64,000 nucleotides of DNA from Epiperipatus broadwayi (GCA_028023455.1 JAQFVV010006198.1:33853979-33917978), one strand, 5' to 3'; counted from the stretch's first letter, positions 10,641 through 22,129 are shown. Notes: a model not told the origin generated them from the letters alone. Made by a program: numbers and translations.

Positions 10641-11330
10641 ATCATCAGAAGTACGTTTCTCATTAAATTACAATTTACACAATAAATTCAAACAAATACA
10701 CGAACAGCGGACATTTTTATCACATAAGACATAGCTATCAATTTGGTTCATTTACTCTTTTCCATCTCTATGAATGAAATGCTAGTTTTTCTCTTTGTTT
10801 AAGTATTTTCTTAGATTCTATAATAATCGTAATCATAATCCATAAAAGTAGAGTGTGATAACTGATTAATATTGATATAAAAAATAATTCTGATGCAAAA
10901 ACAATGGCATAAATCTAAGTCCTAATTAAAAATCAAAAATTATAATGACTGCTATTACCATAAAACCATGAGCGTTAGATTTTTCAGAGCAATTCAGCTT
11001 TGATTGAAGCATCAAACACCTTTGACAGGTTTTGTGAACATATTTGCATTTAGTATTTCTCGTACAATTTGTTCATCTTTATTAGATTTTTTTTAAAAAA
11101 TTTCTTTTCATACACATACAAATATTAATTTTAACCATTGGGTCAGAAAAAATAATCAGAATTGAAATAAAAAAAAATGTCATTTCTAAAAGAGAAAGCT
11201 GTAAATCAATCAACGATTTAAGTTCGGAATAGGTTACAGCTAAATTATTGATTTACACCATTTAAAAAAAAAAAATATTAAAAATTACACAGATCGTAAA
11301 AGGATTTCAAAATTGAAAACTTTATGCTGT
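10641..11330. other. AT-rich stretch with one hairpin
   Basis: No gene seen. The arms TGTAAATCAAT and ATTGATTTACA at about 11,200-11,260 form an imperfect inverted repeat. Confidence 0.4.
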
Positions 11331-11369
11331 AACATCCTAGAGCTGTTTCTCTATTGTATTTTAATCTAA

Positions 11370-11640
11370 TTGTAATAAATATATACGCCATTGAATTTTC
11401 CTGAAGGTTTGTGATAATGTATTGAACGTCTTTAGAAAAATTTGACTTTATTTAAATATTCCAAATACATTCAACTGTTAGTATAGCACATTAAACAGGT
11501 TAGTATATGTTTTGAGAGGTATTAGTCTCCCTTCTTCTTCAGATGTTGCTGGTCTGACCAATGACAGTACTAGCATGGGATTCGAACCTGGGTCCTTAGA
11601 TTCTTGAGTTTTGAATTTTAAGGTAATGCAGCCATTGAAT
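11370..11640 (-). mobile_element. tRNA-derived SINE with well-kept B box
   Basis: On the minus strand the B box GGTTCGAATCCC (plus 11,578-11,588) is intact. It is followed by CATGCTAGTACTGTCATTGG and an ...ACATCTGAAGAAG block. The flank at 11,420-11,520 (ACGTCTTTAGAAAAATTTGA...) matches the outer part of the related element at 48.89-49.16 kb and the relic at 60.29-60.50 kb, so this family has a longer tail than the tRNA part alone. Confidence 0.7.
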
Positions 11641-12180
11641 TTTGTTTCTTTTTTTATTGCATTTCATAGAATTAAAAAAGAAACAAAAATTCAAAACTAT
11701 TCGTCATTTAAAAATGTATCATTTTGTGAAATCTGATTTCGCAAATTGTATGTATGATATGGTGAAACCTGCATGAGATTAGAGGCACGTTAAAGTAGGT
11801 TTATTTTCAAAATTAGTTTTTGAAGATTTTGTAATTATCAAATTAAGAATATTTTTCATGTATTGGTAAAATATGGACTGGCATCAGAACATGACTGGCA
11901 GTTAAGAAACCACTGGTCTAAGTTATGGACCTGGAATAGATTAAATATTTGTATTTCAATGTAAAATAAAACTGATGACCTGATGAGCTTCTGGAACCAG
12001 TAAATTCATTGTTCCAGATTTTACTGTATATATCTGTTTTTAGAAAATGTTGAAGGCCATGTGTTGGTTGAAATAAAAAAAAATTTTTAAATTTTGCACT
12101 AATTTATTTATTGTATCAATATAAACACTGTTTTTTGAAATAACATCAGTTTTGGAAAATCTGTTTTATATTAATTCTTA

Positions 12181-12230
12181 TTAAGCACAAGGCTAAAACC
12201 TTAATACATGTGCCTTGAGTGCTTAATTTT
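12181..12230. repeat. Small hairpin
   Basis: TTAAGCACAAGGC pairs imperfectly with GCCTTGAGTGCTTAA across about 20 bases. No function is evident. Confidence 0.5.
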
Positions 12231-12579
12231 AACAAGAGAGACCTCTACAAATCATAATGCAAGATTCGACATTATAAAGATAAGAGGGACCCTCTTATCT
12301 CTCAATCTATTTTCTTAATTATATAGGCAAATCTAAAGCATTTTGATTTGGGAGCATGAAGCTAATAAATTCTTCACTGATTAAGTCCACTATTTCTGTT
12401 AAGGTATGTAAACTTTATTATGATATTATGAGTAAAACTGGCTTTTATATAAACACCGTAAAAGCCACTAATAAAATGCCAAGCATTAAATAAGCAATCA
12501 TTTTAAAACAAAATTCTTTTATTCATAGAATTATATCTGCAAGTACTTAACATAAATTCCTTTTTCTGTAAAAACTTAC

Positions 12580-12789
12580 CCAATAGTCACATCTTTAAGA
12601 TTTGTATTAGAGACAGTAATTTGCTTGATTTATTCTGCTCAGATTCATCTATTGCAAGCTTTAGTAAATGTCTCCGAGATGGAACTATTATAGCTGCACC
12701 ACAGACTAATATCTGATATTGGACTTCAGTGAAAAGCATTCGATTTGCATGTCCATCTCCAGCAGCCATCTTCTTTTACACGATCCAAG
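12580..12789 (-). CDS. Candidate exon with start codon
   Basis: On the minus strand a pyrimidine-rich acceptor (ending CTATTAG) and a strong donor (GGG|TAAGT context, GTAAGT at 12,579-12,574) frame 210 bases. An ATG in good context (AAGATGG) at 12,769 opens MAAGDGHANRMLFTEVQYQI, continuing VCGAAIIVPSRRHLLKLAID and on to LLSLIQILKM, with a stop at 12,587 just before the donor. A one-base shift near 12,600 would instead give ...LIQNLKDVTIG running into the donor. This suggests either a recent indel (pseudogene or assembly error) or a 5' exon with a short frame. The peptide looks like real protein, not repeat. The family is not recognised. Confidence 0.4.
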
Positions 12790-13564
12790 CTAATAGTAAA
12801 TTGAAAACAGACTAAAATTTTGATCCCAGATAATTCACTTGCAAGTGATCTGTTTTATATCATTCTTGCCAAAATGGATAAAAATGTATACTTAATGCAA
12901 ATCTTAAATCACTAAAACATATAGTTATTGGCCTCATACCAATATATTCCAATCAGAGGCTATTCAAACCATAATATGTTTTCCGAATCTCTGATTATTA
13001 GTTTGGGTATCATAAAAAGGTAAAGATAACTGTTGAATATGTTAGTGAAAATCCTGTATACTTTTCATCGAGGAGGCCAATAGTCAGAAACTAGTTTGAA
13101 GAGTAAATATACAATACCATCTAGTGCCTAGCGATTACAAGTTTATAATGGACAGTACTCAAGTAAAGTAAATAGAATGAATTATTGATCCTAATGAAAC
13201 TCTTGGAAAATACACACGATATGATGCTTTTTTTGGTATGATTCAATATTAGTGCCACTTCAGTAACAATAATATGAATATAGATTGTTTTGGGGAAAAA
13301 AATTGTTGAAACAGTTTGATCTTACATACTAGGATCTCATGATTAATGCATTAGTTGATCAGCTCATGACTCAGAATAAAAGTTCAGAATAGAACTAGAA
13401 ATATAATTGATGATTTCCTAATAGTCCAAATTTTTTTCGGCTATCCATAGCAACATGGAATTTACTTTCTTCATAGAATTTAAGTGTATATCTTACCCCT
13501 TCATTTACAATACTAGGCAATTCAGAAGATTTATAACTTTATCTTTCTTATTGTATTACCAAAG

Positions 13565-13751
13565 TTTCTTTATTACTTTTTACAATGCTTTTTTACAACC
13601 CACTATTGACAGTTTCAATTGCTCCATCACCCTTCTTCAGAAACTTCTACTTATATTCCAAGTAAGTAGAAGTTCTGAAGAAGATTGCTGGGGTGATCAA
13701 AACTGTCTATAGTGAGTTGTAAAAAAGCATCCTGAAAAGTAATAAAGAACA
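13565..13751. repeat. Foldback repeat with GAAGAAG-hairpin-GAAA-type motif
   Basis: Arms of about 90 bases meet at about 13,661. Each has CTTTATTACTTTT, GCTTTTTTACAAC and an AAGTAGAAGTTCTGAAGAAG block. This is the same family as 57,533-57,702. The motif after the centre is CTGAAGAAG, then a stem-loop, then an A-rich box (here CAAAAC, in the 57.6-kb copy CGAAAC). It is inserted in the RTE relic. Confidence 0.75.
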
Positions 13752-14214
13752 TAGATGAAATAATTCAGATATAATAATTAATGGGGTTTTTTTTTCTTTA
13801 TTACTATATAATTCTTCATGGAACTTTTCCACATATTTCATGATGGCATTTCTCTTTTTACTAATAGTCCCATCTTTTCTGTTTATTGCAGAAACAAGTT
13901 TTCTTTCAATGTCAAAATGTTGGTTTACACTTTTGAGATGTTTACTCTTTTCCATGGCCTTCCTCATCAATTTATGATTATATTTTCTTATATCATTTTC
14001 ATGCCATTTAGCAAAACTTTATATATTCCTCTTAATTGATCATTTTTATAAATTTTCATATTCCTTCATTGTTTTGTCTCAGTAGAAAATTTATTGGTAA
14101 ATTGCTTTTTTTTTACCAACTATTTTTCTTGTTCTTAATAGTATATCAGTTAGTTTCTTATTGATTTCAGTCAAGTCTAAGCCATCTTTAAAGTCTGTTA
14201 TTTTTAAATGATTT

Positions 14215-14875
14215 AATCAAAAAATAATAACAAATTCTTTACTACAGCTATATAATCAATAATTATTTTATACATAAAAAGTAAAAAGCATTTTTCAGCA
14301 CCTGCTTTGGTGCCCTTTTCAAATATTACTAATCTATTTAACATTAACAAATCACCTGACCTAAAACATCTAGTGTCCAATAATGGAATTAAAACAAACA
14401 ATAATAATATAAATAATTAAAACAAATCAAAACTCTCATATATAAATTCAATAATTACAAAATAATTGACTGTATCATAACAATATGTTAAATATTACAT
14501 ATATTTTTATACAATTATATATATATGTCAATTTATATAATTTTCCATTCATTTTTAATCAACCAATTATTAACCAAATTTATAGAAGTCTTGTAAATAT
14601 TCATACAATTATCCAAATTATTTTTAATGCAGTATGTTTCATATATTTGTCTTCTTTTAGGAACTTTGATGAAATTTAAATATTTAATACTTTTTGTAGC
14701 ATCTATTCTATGACCATATTTCAAGTAATGAATATATAATGAAAATGTGTCATATCTTCTTTTAATGGCATTGTTATGTTCTTTGGCTCTTACTTCTAAT
14801 TGTATAAAATTATTATTATTTTCTGATAATTATTTTGTGGAAGAGCAACATAAGGAGTTTTATTTGTTTATTTCC
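14215..14875 (-). pseudogene. Penelope-like element 3' fragment (GIY-YIG C-terminal part)
   Basis: On the minus strand, from about 14,829 to 14,533, a continuous frame reads FIQLEVRAKEHNNAIKRRYD, then TFSLYIHYLKYGHRID, and ends in a basic tail. The R-x-KEH motif, the later H, and the GHxID motif in this order are typical of the GIY-YIG endonuclease at the C-terminus of Penelope-like elements. The GIY-YIG strand itself and the reverse transcriptase are missing. Downstream, at plus 14,291-14,323, is a hairpin (GGCACC, AAAGCA loop, GGTGCT) flanked by GAAAAG and GAAAAATG, like the 3' motif of other elements here. It is nested inside an RTE relic. Confidence 0.6.
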
Positions 14876-14989
14876 AATTTTTGAAATTCTAATTTAAATT
14901 CATTGTAGAGTTTCTGAAAGATAGAAATATCAAGTACTAATACTGACTTCCTTAATAGTTTTATTTAACTCATAGCTAGTTCAGTTAGA

Positions 14990-15840
14990 TATTCTGTATT
15001 GATTAGTAAATAAATATCTAGCCAATGTTATTCTGTAATCAACCCATTTAACCATCCATTAATAAATAGTCAACATAAACCCATGGCTAACTCAAATAGA
15101 CATTCATTATTAATTAGTACAAGGATATCTAATTAATCTTAATTGGAATATTAAGTAAATTCAAGATTCAACTCAGTTGTGGAACTCATTTTTCAGTTAG
15201 GCTCAATAGTTCAGTTGTTAGAGAATCTTCTATATATAAATAAAATTATTGCTTTGATAGCAAATAGTCCATATTTGTATTAATGACAAAGGAAATAAAA
15301 AAAAACATTCTAAAATTTTGAACCCAACCCAACTTATTTGTTTAATTATATAGATCTGATATTCGATCAGTAATTATGAATATAGTTAGCATACAACTGA
15401 GGTTACTAAAATATATTAGTGCTGATTTAAAATATCTATAACTATATTCGAAAGTTAATATGTGTTTAATGTGTAAAAAAAACTCGCAATGAAAGACTTT
15501 TTCGTAGCTTATAAAAGCAATCGAATATTTATATATGTATGTGCGTGTATAATAATATTAAAATATAATTTAAAAGATAGTATTTCCGAACTATATCAAA
15601 ATTCCAAAAGTGAACTATTTTTTTAATTGTCGGAGATAACAAAGCAACTAAAGAAAAGAATTTCATATTTCAGTTCAGAAGTCATTAGCGTGATGTCATT
15701 TTTTAACGGAACCAAAATGTTTTATACAATATTTAAAAAATTACTGAATTACATTAAATGGTGAATGATTCTTTTTTTTCTCTATATAGAAATTCCACAG
15801 CTTCCTGTAGCCTAGAAACACACTATTGAATCAATCTATT
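14990..15840. other. AT-rich stretch, nothing assigned
   Basis: No credible frame, RNA or repeat pair recognised. Confidence 0.45.
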
Positions 15841-15842
15841 TT

Positions 15843-15990
15843 CTATTAACAACCTTAGCAATCAGCAGATGACCCCGTTGACCTCCCATCATTCTTTTAA
15901 CATCTGGAAAGTGGTTTTCCACCAACTCAGCCATGCCCGGAAGAATGTGCAAAAGATTTTTATGAACGTAGAGGAGAAAAAAAATCCTTT
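15843..15990 (-). CDS. Candidate terminal coding exon
   Basis: On the minus strand a TTTCTTAG acceptor is followed, in phase 2, by RIFFLLYVHKNLLHILPGMA, then ELVENHFPDVKRMMGGQRGH, then LLIAKVVNRK and TAG at 15,845-15,843. The segment is richer in G+C than its neighbours, has no low-complexity runs and reads like the C-terminus of a conserved protein (PGM, FPDVK and GGQRGxLLIxKV patterns). It is too short to be found by length alone. I do not recognise the family. Its own polyadenylation signal is not obvious, and a retrocopy fragment is possible. Confidence 0.45.
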
Positions 15991-17140
15991 CTAAGAAATT
16001 AACTTCAAATCTTCATTTTTTAAAAATTAATAGCAAAAAAAAAAAAGAGAAGCTGTCTGAATATATACGATATAAAGAAAATAGGAAAAAATTACAAACA
16101 GAATTGTGATTGGTCTGTTTACTGTGAAATTATGACGTTCTATTTAATTAGTATTTTTAATCATATATCATTAACATTTTTTTATAATTAAAAATAGTTC
16201 AAGAAAATACAAGAAAAGATATTATGTATAAAAATAGTATTTATAGTAAGAATAGTAATAAAATTCTTGTAATATTTATTATTTGCCCAGGGTGGTTTAA
16301 TGGAAGGTTCATGGATCCCGGCTACAGCTGTCACTTCCGGTGGTGACATTTCTTATGTTCTATAGAGCAATAAACTATTCTATTATTTATTAATAATAGT
16401 TATAATATTGGCAGTATTAAAAAATAAAAGTAAAATAACCAGGATTAGTTGTTAGGGAGATCATGTGATGTCTCAGTACTTTAATAATCAAAAATCCATC
16501 CAAAAACTTTGATCTCTGAATCCACTACTCTACCATTATGCTAATATAAATAGGGTAATAAAGATAATAGTAGTTTGGTGATAATAATCACACAAATAGC
16601 TTCAATTACAGTATCCTTCCAACCTGTATTTTCTGCATTTGCTTTCAACTTTTTCACAAATGCCTTAAATTGTGGATAATCACAAATGCTATCTATTAAA
16701 TATTTTTAATATATATACTTTTGGTATAATTTAATTTTAAAAATAGTAAAATATCAACAAAAATAGTTAATTAAAGAAATAGAATAATGCAGTTATAAAA
16801 AAGGCAGTACAGCAATAAATCGAGAGAGAAAGGTTATAAGACTGAATTCATGCTGATGATACTGAGTGCACAAGATAAGGAAATGACAAAATGAAAGATG
16901 ATTCATGATAGTGCTTATATACCATTAAATTCTGGAAATTTGTGGATGCAAACTTATAATTTCTAACTTTTTAATACAATATTTTTCAAACTGCAAGTTA
17001 TTAATGCTAATTATAATAACTGAATGGTTTGTTGACAAAGAATTTACAAGAAATTCAAATACTCAAAATGACAGATCTGAATTGCAATCCATAGATTGGT
17101 TATCATTCTACCACTGTACTAAACCATAAATATCTCCATG
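15991..17140. other. AT-rich stretch, nothing assigned
   Basis: No gene seen. The block at 16,290-16,370 is GC-richer (CCAGGGTGGTTTAATGG ... CACTTCCGGTGG) and may be an old repeat, but no pair was found in the window. Confidence 0.4.
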
Positions 17141-17175
17141 AACTACTGAAATGAATCCAAGAATATGGCAGACTA

Positions 17176-17500
17176 ATAATGTACTAAACTCTCCATACAG
17201 TAGTGCCACCAGTGCAAGCCAGAGTAATCAATGGATGCAAAAAGATTTGTGCATAATATCCCTATCTAGTGCCTACTCATCCAATATCCCCAGACTAGTT
17301 TCCAGCTTATGGCTTTCATCAGTGAGGAGCACTGCACATTGATCTTAGAATCTAATGCAACCCTCCATAAACTGGAAACTGGTCTGGAAATGTTGGAAGA
17401 GTAGGCACTAGATAGGGATTTTATGCACAAACCTTCTTGCATCCATTGATTACTCTGGCTTGCACAGGTGGTGCTACTATAAAGAGAGTTTAGCCTCTGT
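17176..17500. mobile_element. Family beta foldback element with hammerhead-like motif
   Basis: Arms begin AAACTCTCCATACAGTAGTG and end with the complement CACTATAAAGAGAGTTTAG-like sequence. Both carry GAGTAATCAATGGATGCA and CCTATCTAGTGCCTACTC. The same terminal inverted repeats occur at 22.8, 31.0, 33.8, 48.2, 60.6-61.6 and 62.8 kb. The minus-strand hammerhead-like motif is at 17,288-17,327. The 63-codon plus-strand frame here is translated repeat. Confidence 0.8.
17288..17327 (-). ncRNA. Hammerhead-like ribozyme motif, family beta
   Basis: On the minus strand: CCTCA, CTGATGA (17,316-17,322), helix II AGC/GCT around a CATAA loop, GAAA (17,299-17,302), the palindrome ACTAGT, the cleavage-site C at 17,293, then TGGGG pairing with CCTCA. 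A purine lies on each side of helix II (A and G) where a G-C pair is normally expected. That weakens the call. Confidence 0.55.
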
Positions 17501-17864
17501 GTAAATAGCTTGTGTGAGCTATTTATGTTTAATAATGTTAGTAGTTTAATGGTTTTAGTAGTAATATGATAACAATTAAAATTGTATTAATTGGTAATGA
17601 TTATGTTTGCCCTTTTTTGCATCTTTGAATACCAAAAGCTTATCTACTATTTTCATCTAGTTGTGCCAAAGTCAAAACATCTACAAGAATATCTACTCTT
17701 AGCTAGAGAGTAAAACAAAAATAGAAAACTGCTGAAAGTTCAACCCTACAGCAATGGTAAATTCTGGTGAGTTCCCCTTTTCACTGTTTTTCTAAGAAAA
17801 ACTGTTGGAGGTTTTTTTTTTCCCAATGACTAATTAAAACACTTATTTTTTACATATTTTAATT

Positions 17865-18056
17865 TGTTTCATCATGGGTCAAGGTAAGATGTACACTATC
17901 ATATTTCATGTCATAACTCATGATTCAAACATGCCAGCACCTTTACATTTTTGTGGTGGATAGCTGAACTATGTTGCCATATGCATTGATTTAGAAGTGA
18001 TACTACAGGCAGCTTACATGGAGAACCAGTCACCTTTTTACTAGACACCTTATGTA
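17865..18056. repeat. Interspersed repeat, family of 3.75 kb
   Basis: Shares TTTTTGTGGTGGATAG, GCATTGATTTAGAAGTGAT, CAGGCAGCTT and GAACCAGTCACC blocks, in the same order, with copies at 3.75, 29.6 and 40.8 kb. Confidence 0.55.
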
Positions 18057-18323
18057 TATGGAAATATTTAATGTGTGGAGTTAGCCATTTATAATCACTT
18101 AATTAGAAAGACTTTACCTAGAACACTAGCTAATGAAAGGCAACTGCCCCAGGCCAAGAGTAAAAGTAAAACTGTCAGGTTAATTGCATTCAAGGGGAGC
18201 CTGACATTTATTCTGATTCTTGGCCTGGGGCAGTTGGTTTTCATTAGTTACTATTCTAGGTAAAGTGCTTTCAATTTAAGTAATTTATAAGTGGTTAATT
18301 TCATACATTAAATATTTCCATCT
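18057..18323. repeat. Foldback element
   Basis: Outer arms GGAAATATTTAATGT / ACATTAAATATTTCC and inner arms AACTGCCCCAGGCCAAGA / TCTTGGCCTGGGGCAGTT. Length about 265 bases. No motif of the hammerhead type is seen. Confidence 0.8.
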
Positions 18324-19020
18324 AAAACATCCATTAAAATATATATTACACTGTATATATATATATATAATAAATTCAATGTGTTTATAAATATGGCATT
18401 ATGAGTAAGGTGACACTTATTTTTAAGTTGAAATTAATTCGTTTATTTTGTAATTGTCCTTGGATTGTTCTGTTTCAACAATATTCTTCTTCTGCAGGTC
18501 CAAAAAAGTATGCTAATATTGATATCAGACTTAAGGAAACAACTATTACACTCTTTATATTATTCTATTTCAGAAATACATTCTATTATTAATGATTAAG
18601 ATGTAATATTATTTAAATGATTTTAAAAGTCTCTGTCTTACGATTCAGAAATAATTAATACATTATGAGTTATGTTTTTAATGATTATAAAATACTAATA
18701 ATTATATTGTGGCAATTATTTAGGATCTACACACTATATTAATCTATTCAAAAGTCATATTGTTGATAAAATAGATTTATCCAGATGGGTAATTGCATTT
18801 TTATATGCTTTTATTTAATTTCTCTGCTTTTGTTTTTTTTTATCTATATGGCTGGATCCAATCTTGCAACTAAATTTTTATCCATTTAAATTTTCAATCT
18901 AGCCAAAACTTTGTATATGTATATATTCCCATTAACAGTATATTTTTTTAAAGGTATGAACAATTTTGACAAAAAGTTAGCAAAAAATTTAATTTTTTTA
19001 TTTAATGTATGGTATTGACG

Positions 19021-19670
19021 CTATCGATTTGCTCAAAATATGAAAATAAAGATTGATTATGATGAATTAGAAGAAGTTAACAGTTACAAATACCTTGGTC
19101 AGATTATTAATACAGATGGAAACATAATGGAACAAATTAATCATAGAATTAAACTTGGTTGGAGTGCTTTTGGTAGAAATAACTTGATACTAAAAGGAAA
19201 TATGCCTATGTGTTTGAAAAGAAAGGTTTTTAACAAATGTGTTTTACCAGTTCTTACTTATGGATCTGAGACTTGGATACTTAATAGAAGAGCAATACAG
19301 AGACTTCAGACCACTCAAAGAAGTATGGAGAGATGCATGTTAGGAGTAACAAGAAGAGATCGAAAACGCAATGTATGGGTAAGAGAACAAACAGGTGTTA
19401 CTGACCTCATTGAAAAAATTAAAAGATTGAAGTGGAGTTGGGCTGGACATATTGCTAGAAGAGATAATAATAGATGGACAATTGAAATTTTAAACTGGGA
19501 TTCCAAGAGATTGTAAAAGACCCAGAAAGAGACCACATGTGAGATGGATGAATGAAATAAGAAAGTGTGCAGGGGTGATGTGGAGAAGAGAAACTAAAGA
19601 TCGGAAAAGATGGATTAAACTTGGAGAGATCTTCATGCTGCAGTGGATAGATAATGATTGATGATGATGA
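19021..19670 (+). pseudogene. RTE-clade LINE, 5'-truncated C-terminal part
   Basis: A 158-codon frame (19,040-19,516) begins in the thumb region after the reverse transcriptase core. SYKYLGQIINTDG, WSAFGRNN, VFNKCVLPVLTYGSETW, TTQRSMERCMLGVTRRDRKR and KWSWAGHIARRDNNRW are the conserved C-terminal blocks of RTE-type reverse transcriptases. A frameshift after NWDSKRL cuts off the last part, which continues in another frame as RPRKRPHVRWMNEIRKCAG to the (GATGAT)n tail. It is clearly younger than the 13.5-kb copy and can serve to date the family. No catalytic domain is present. Confidence 0.9.
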
Positions 19671-20384
19671 TTGATGCTAGTGGTAATTATTAACGGTCAC
19701 CTTTTTATATCAATGCTAATAATCTATTTATTAGATTAAAAATGTCATTTTTATATGTTGCATAATTTAGGATTATACAAGAAAGCAAGCATTAATTGTA
19801 AGTTTACATAAATGATTTTTGGGACAAATTTTGACTTTGAATTACTACAGTAATGTTTTCATGCCCCATGCTTTTATTAGTGAAAACTGAAGAAAACTTA
19901 TTTTTTACATTTTAATGCATTTAAGAAAATAAACACATTTCTTTAGTTTCTTCTTTTTTTTGTTATGACTCATACAACCAAGTTAATGACATACAAATAC
20001 TGTATGGTTTACATTAGATACACATGTGTGTGCATGTCTTTAATAAAACTATTGGAAAACACATATATATATTGTAAAAAAGAGATACATATATTCCATT
20101 ACATCACTTTCAAATAAAAGTGGAAAAGATCGATAAATAAAATTGCCCTCAAATAAAAATATAAAAAATTAATAAAAATTTGATTTAAATCAATATATAT
20201 AATGTGCACAGATGGTAAACCAACTGATTAATTATTTAAAGTTAAAACTTAAAAATCTAAAAACAAAAGATTTGATTTTAATGTAAAAGAAAATAATAAA
20301 AAAATTAATTATTTTCTATTTAGAAATTACTTTAAATCTTAGTAGAATGGAAATGATTTCTTATTTAAATGAAATGATTATACA

Positions 20385-21045
20385 AAAAAAATCAAGTCAG
20401 ATGTCATATGACCTAATTTAATAAGTTTGTATTACAAATATTATATATAGACCTCACAAATGAGCTCTTAACAAGCTTTGCAAAATATCCCCAACCCCAG
20501 ACTGGTTTTTACTACTGGTGTCCTCAGTGAGGTATTAGGATATTCAAGCATTAGATTAAAAATACCAGGACCAAGCCCAGAACTTTATCTAATGGATAAC
20601 TATTAAGTAGAAAATCTGAATTTTTCAGACAACTATATGTCTTCCAATCCAGCTATCTAATTTAAATAACCATATAAGACTGAAATAAGTTCAGATACAC
20701 CATATATTATTGGGTTTAGCAATATAAAATATGGTGTATCTGAACTTAGTTCAGTCCTATATGGCTATTTAAGTTAGATAGCTGGATTAGAAGACATATG
20801 GATGTCTGAAAATTTCAGGTTTTCTACTTAATAGTTATCCATTAGATAAAGTGTTGGGCTTGTTCTGGTATTTTTAATCTAATGCTTGAATATCCTAGCT
20901 CCTCACTGAGGAAGCCAGTAACAGAAACCGGTCTAAGGTTGGAGATATTCTGCAAAGCTTGTTAAGAGCTTATTTGTGAGCTCTATATATAACATTTGTA
21001 ATACAAGCTTGTTAAATTAGGTCATGTGACGTATAACTTGATTTC
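20385..21045. mobile_element. Large palindromic element (family gamma)
   Basis: Two arms of about 325 bases meet at about 20,720. The outer ends are TCAAGT...GTCATATGACCTAATTTA on the left and TAAATTAGGTCATGTGAC...ACTTGA on the right. The right arm holds a hammerhead-like motif at 20,888-20,950. The corresponding left arm (minus strand) has lost the GAAA box. A further partial direct copy follows at 21,112-21,350. Confidence 0.85.
20888..20950 (+). ncRNA. Hammerhead-like ribozyme motif, gamma copy 1
   Basis: GAATATC outer and CCTCA inner helix I strands, CTGAGGA (20,906-20,912), short helix II, GAAA (20,924-20,927), the palindrome ACCGGT, C at 20,933, then TAAGG and GATATTC. One inner helix I pair is lost compared with copy 2, and helix II is weakened (GC with AC). 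Confidence 0.5.
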
Positions 21046-21111
21046 TTTGTAAATTTTTTTGCTATTAAGGCTTTGGCGATTTAGATTTTATATTGCTAAA
21101 GTTATTAATAT

Positions 21112-21350
21112 ATGTAGTATCTGAACTTGGTTCAGTCCCATATGGCTATTTAAGTTAGATAGCTGGATTGGAAGACATATGAATGTCTTTCTACTTTATC
21201 CATTAGATAAAGTGCTGGGCTTGTCCTGGTATTTTTAATCTAATGCTTGAATATCCTAGCACCTCACTGAGGAAGCCAGTAGCAGAAACCGGTCTGAGGT
21301 TGGGGATATTCTGCAAAGCTTGTTAAGAGCTTATTTGTGAGCTCTATATA
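21112..21350 (+). mobile_element. Family gamma, partial direct copy
   Basis: Repeats 20,735-20,990 in the same orientation from GTATCTGAACTTGGTTCAG to GTGAGCTCTATATATAA, with a few small deletions. It is about 380-390 bases from the right arm of the palindrome, so the two form a tandem pair. Confidence 0.85.
21249..21311 (+). ncRNA. Hammerhead-like ribozyme motif, gamma copy 2 (best in family)
   Basis: Outer helix I GAATATCC (21,249-21,256) pairs perfectly with GGATATTC (21,304-21,311). Inner helix I ACCTCA pairs perfectly with TGAGGT. Core CTGAGGA is at 21,267-21,273, GAAA at 21,285-21,288, palindromic ACCGGT at 21,288-21,293, and predicted cleavage after C21,294. Helix II is only GC/GC with a CAGTA loop and is flanked by an A on each side where G-C is expected. 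Confidence 0.6.
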
Positions 21351-22129
21351 TAATAAATGAAATGACATAATAGCAACAGCCTCTTGGGGCATTTTACCAA
21401 TTGTAAGTAAGATAAGAGATCAATTACAAATTACTAGTGATAAAATTTGGTGTTCCCACTCGGCCAATAATGTTGTAAATGAACCAGAATACACAGAGAA
21501 AATCATCATTGCCAATAAGAACAGCAGCAAGCCAGGCAAGATAGATCCTGGAATTTGATGATAAGAATTCAAGATGTTATAAAAAGAAAATGTGTAAGGT
21601 TTTTGATGGCTCTTGCTGATTACATCTTTATTAAACATATTTCATATGTGTATTGCAGATCTCCAAAATGTGGGATCATGCAATAAATTACATTTCCCAT
21701 ATTTGCACAGCTGAAGTGGCCCCCAGAGTGATAGTTCCTGGAAAATGGCTAGCAACAGATTCATTTCCACATAGGACAATATTAATATGGGATAGAAGGA
21801 ACTGTGAACTGAGTAGTGTGACATATCACTGACCGCAAAGACAGGCTTCAATAAACCTACAGTCATGGAAAGTATGAACTTCTGTTTTAAATGAGATATG
21901 AACTTTAATTAATTAACACAAACTTTTCAAGTATTAATTTTAAGCACCATTTAACTTTTAAAAGAAATCTCTTATCTAACTTAAGTAAAATTTAAATTAG
22001 TTATATATATTTTTTACGTTTGTTATTATTTCCATTCTCGTTAATTTCATTTAAATCAATAAATTTAAAATAGGTATAAATGGCTGAAACGATTCACAAG
22101 ATTATGTTAGTTTAGGTTTGTTAATTTTG

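Larger units (their letters stand above)
13470..14985 (-). pseudogene. RTE-clade LINE copy, interrupted twice
   Basis: Three minus-strand blocks align in order with the better copy at 41.3-44.5 kb: about 13,485-13,530 (linker before the reverse transcriptase), 13,790-14,210 (the DG..SKKRNAIMKYVEKFHEEL region and the linker before it) and 14,880-14,985 (end of the endonuclease). Between blocks 1 and 2 lies a foldback repeat. Between blocks 2 and 3 lies a Penelope-like fragment. Many stops and frameshifts make it inactive. Confidence 0.8.
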
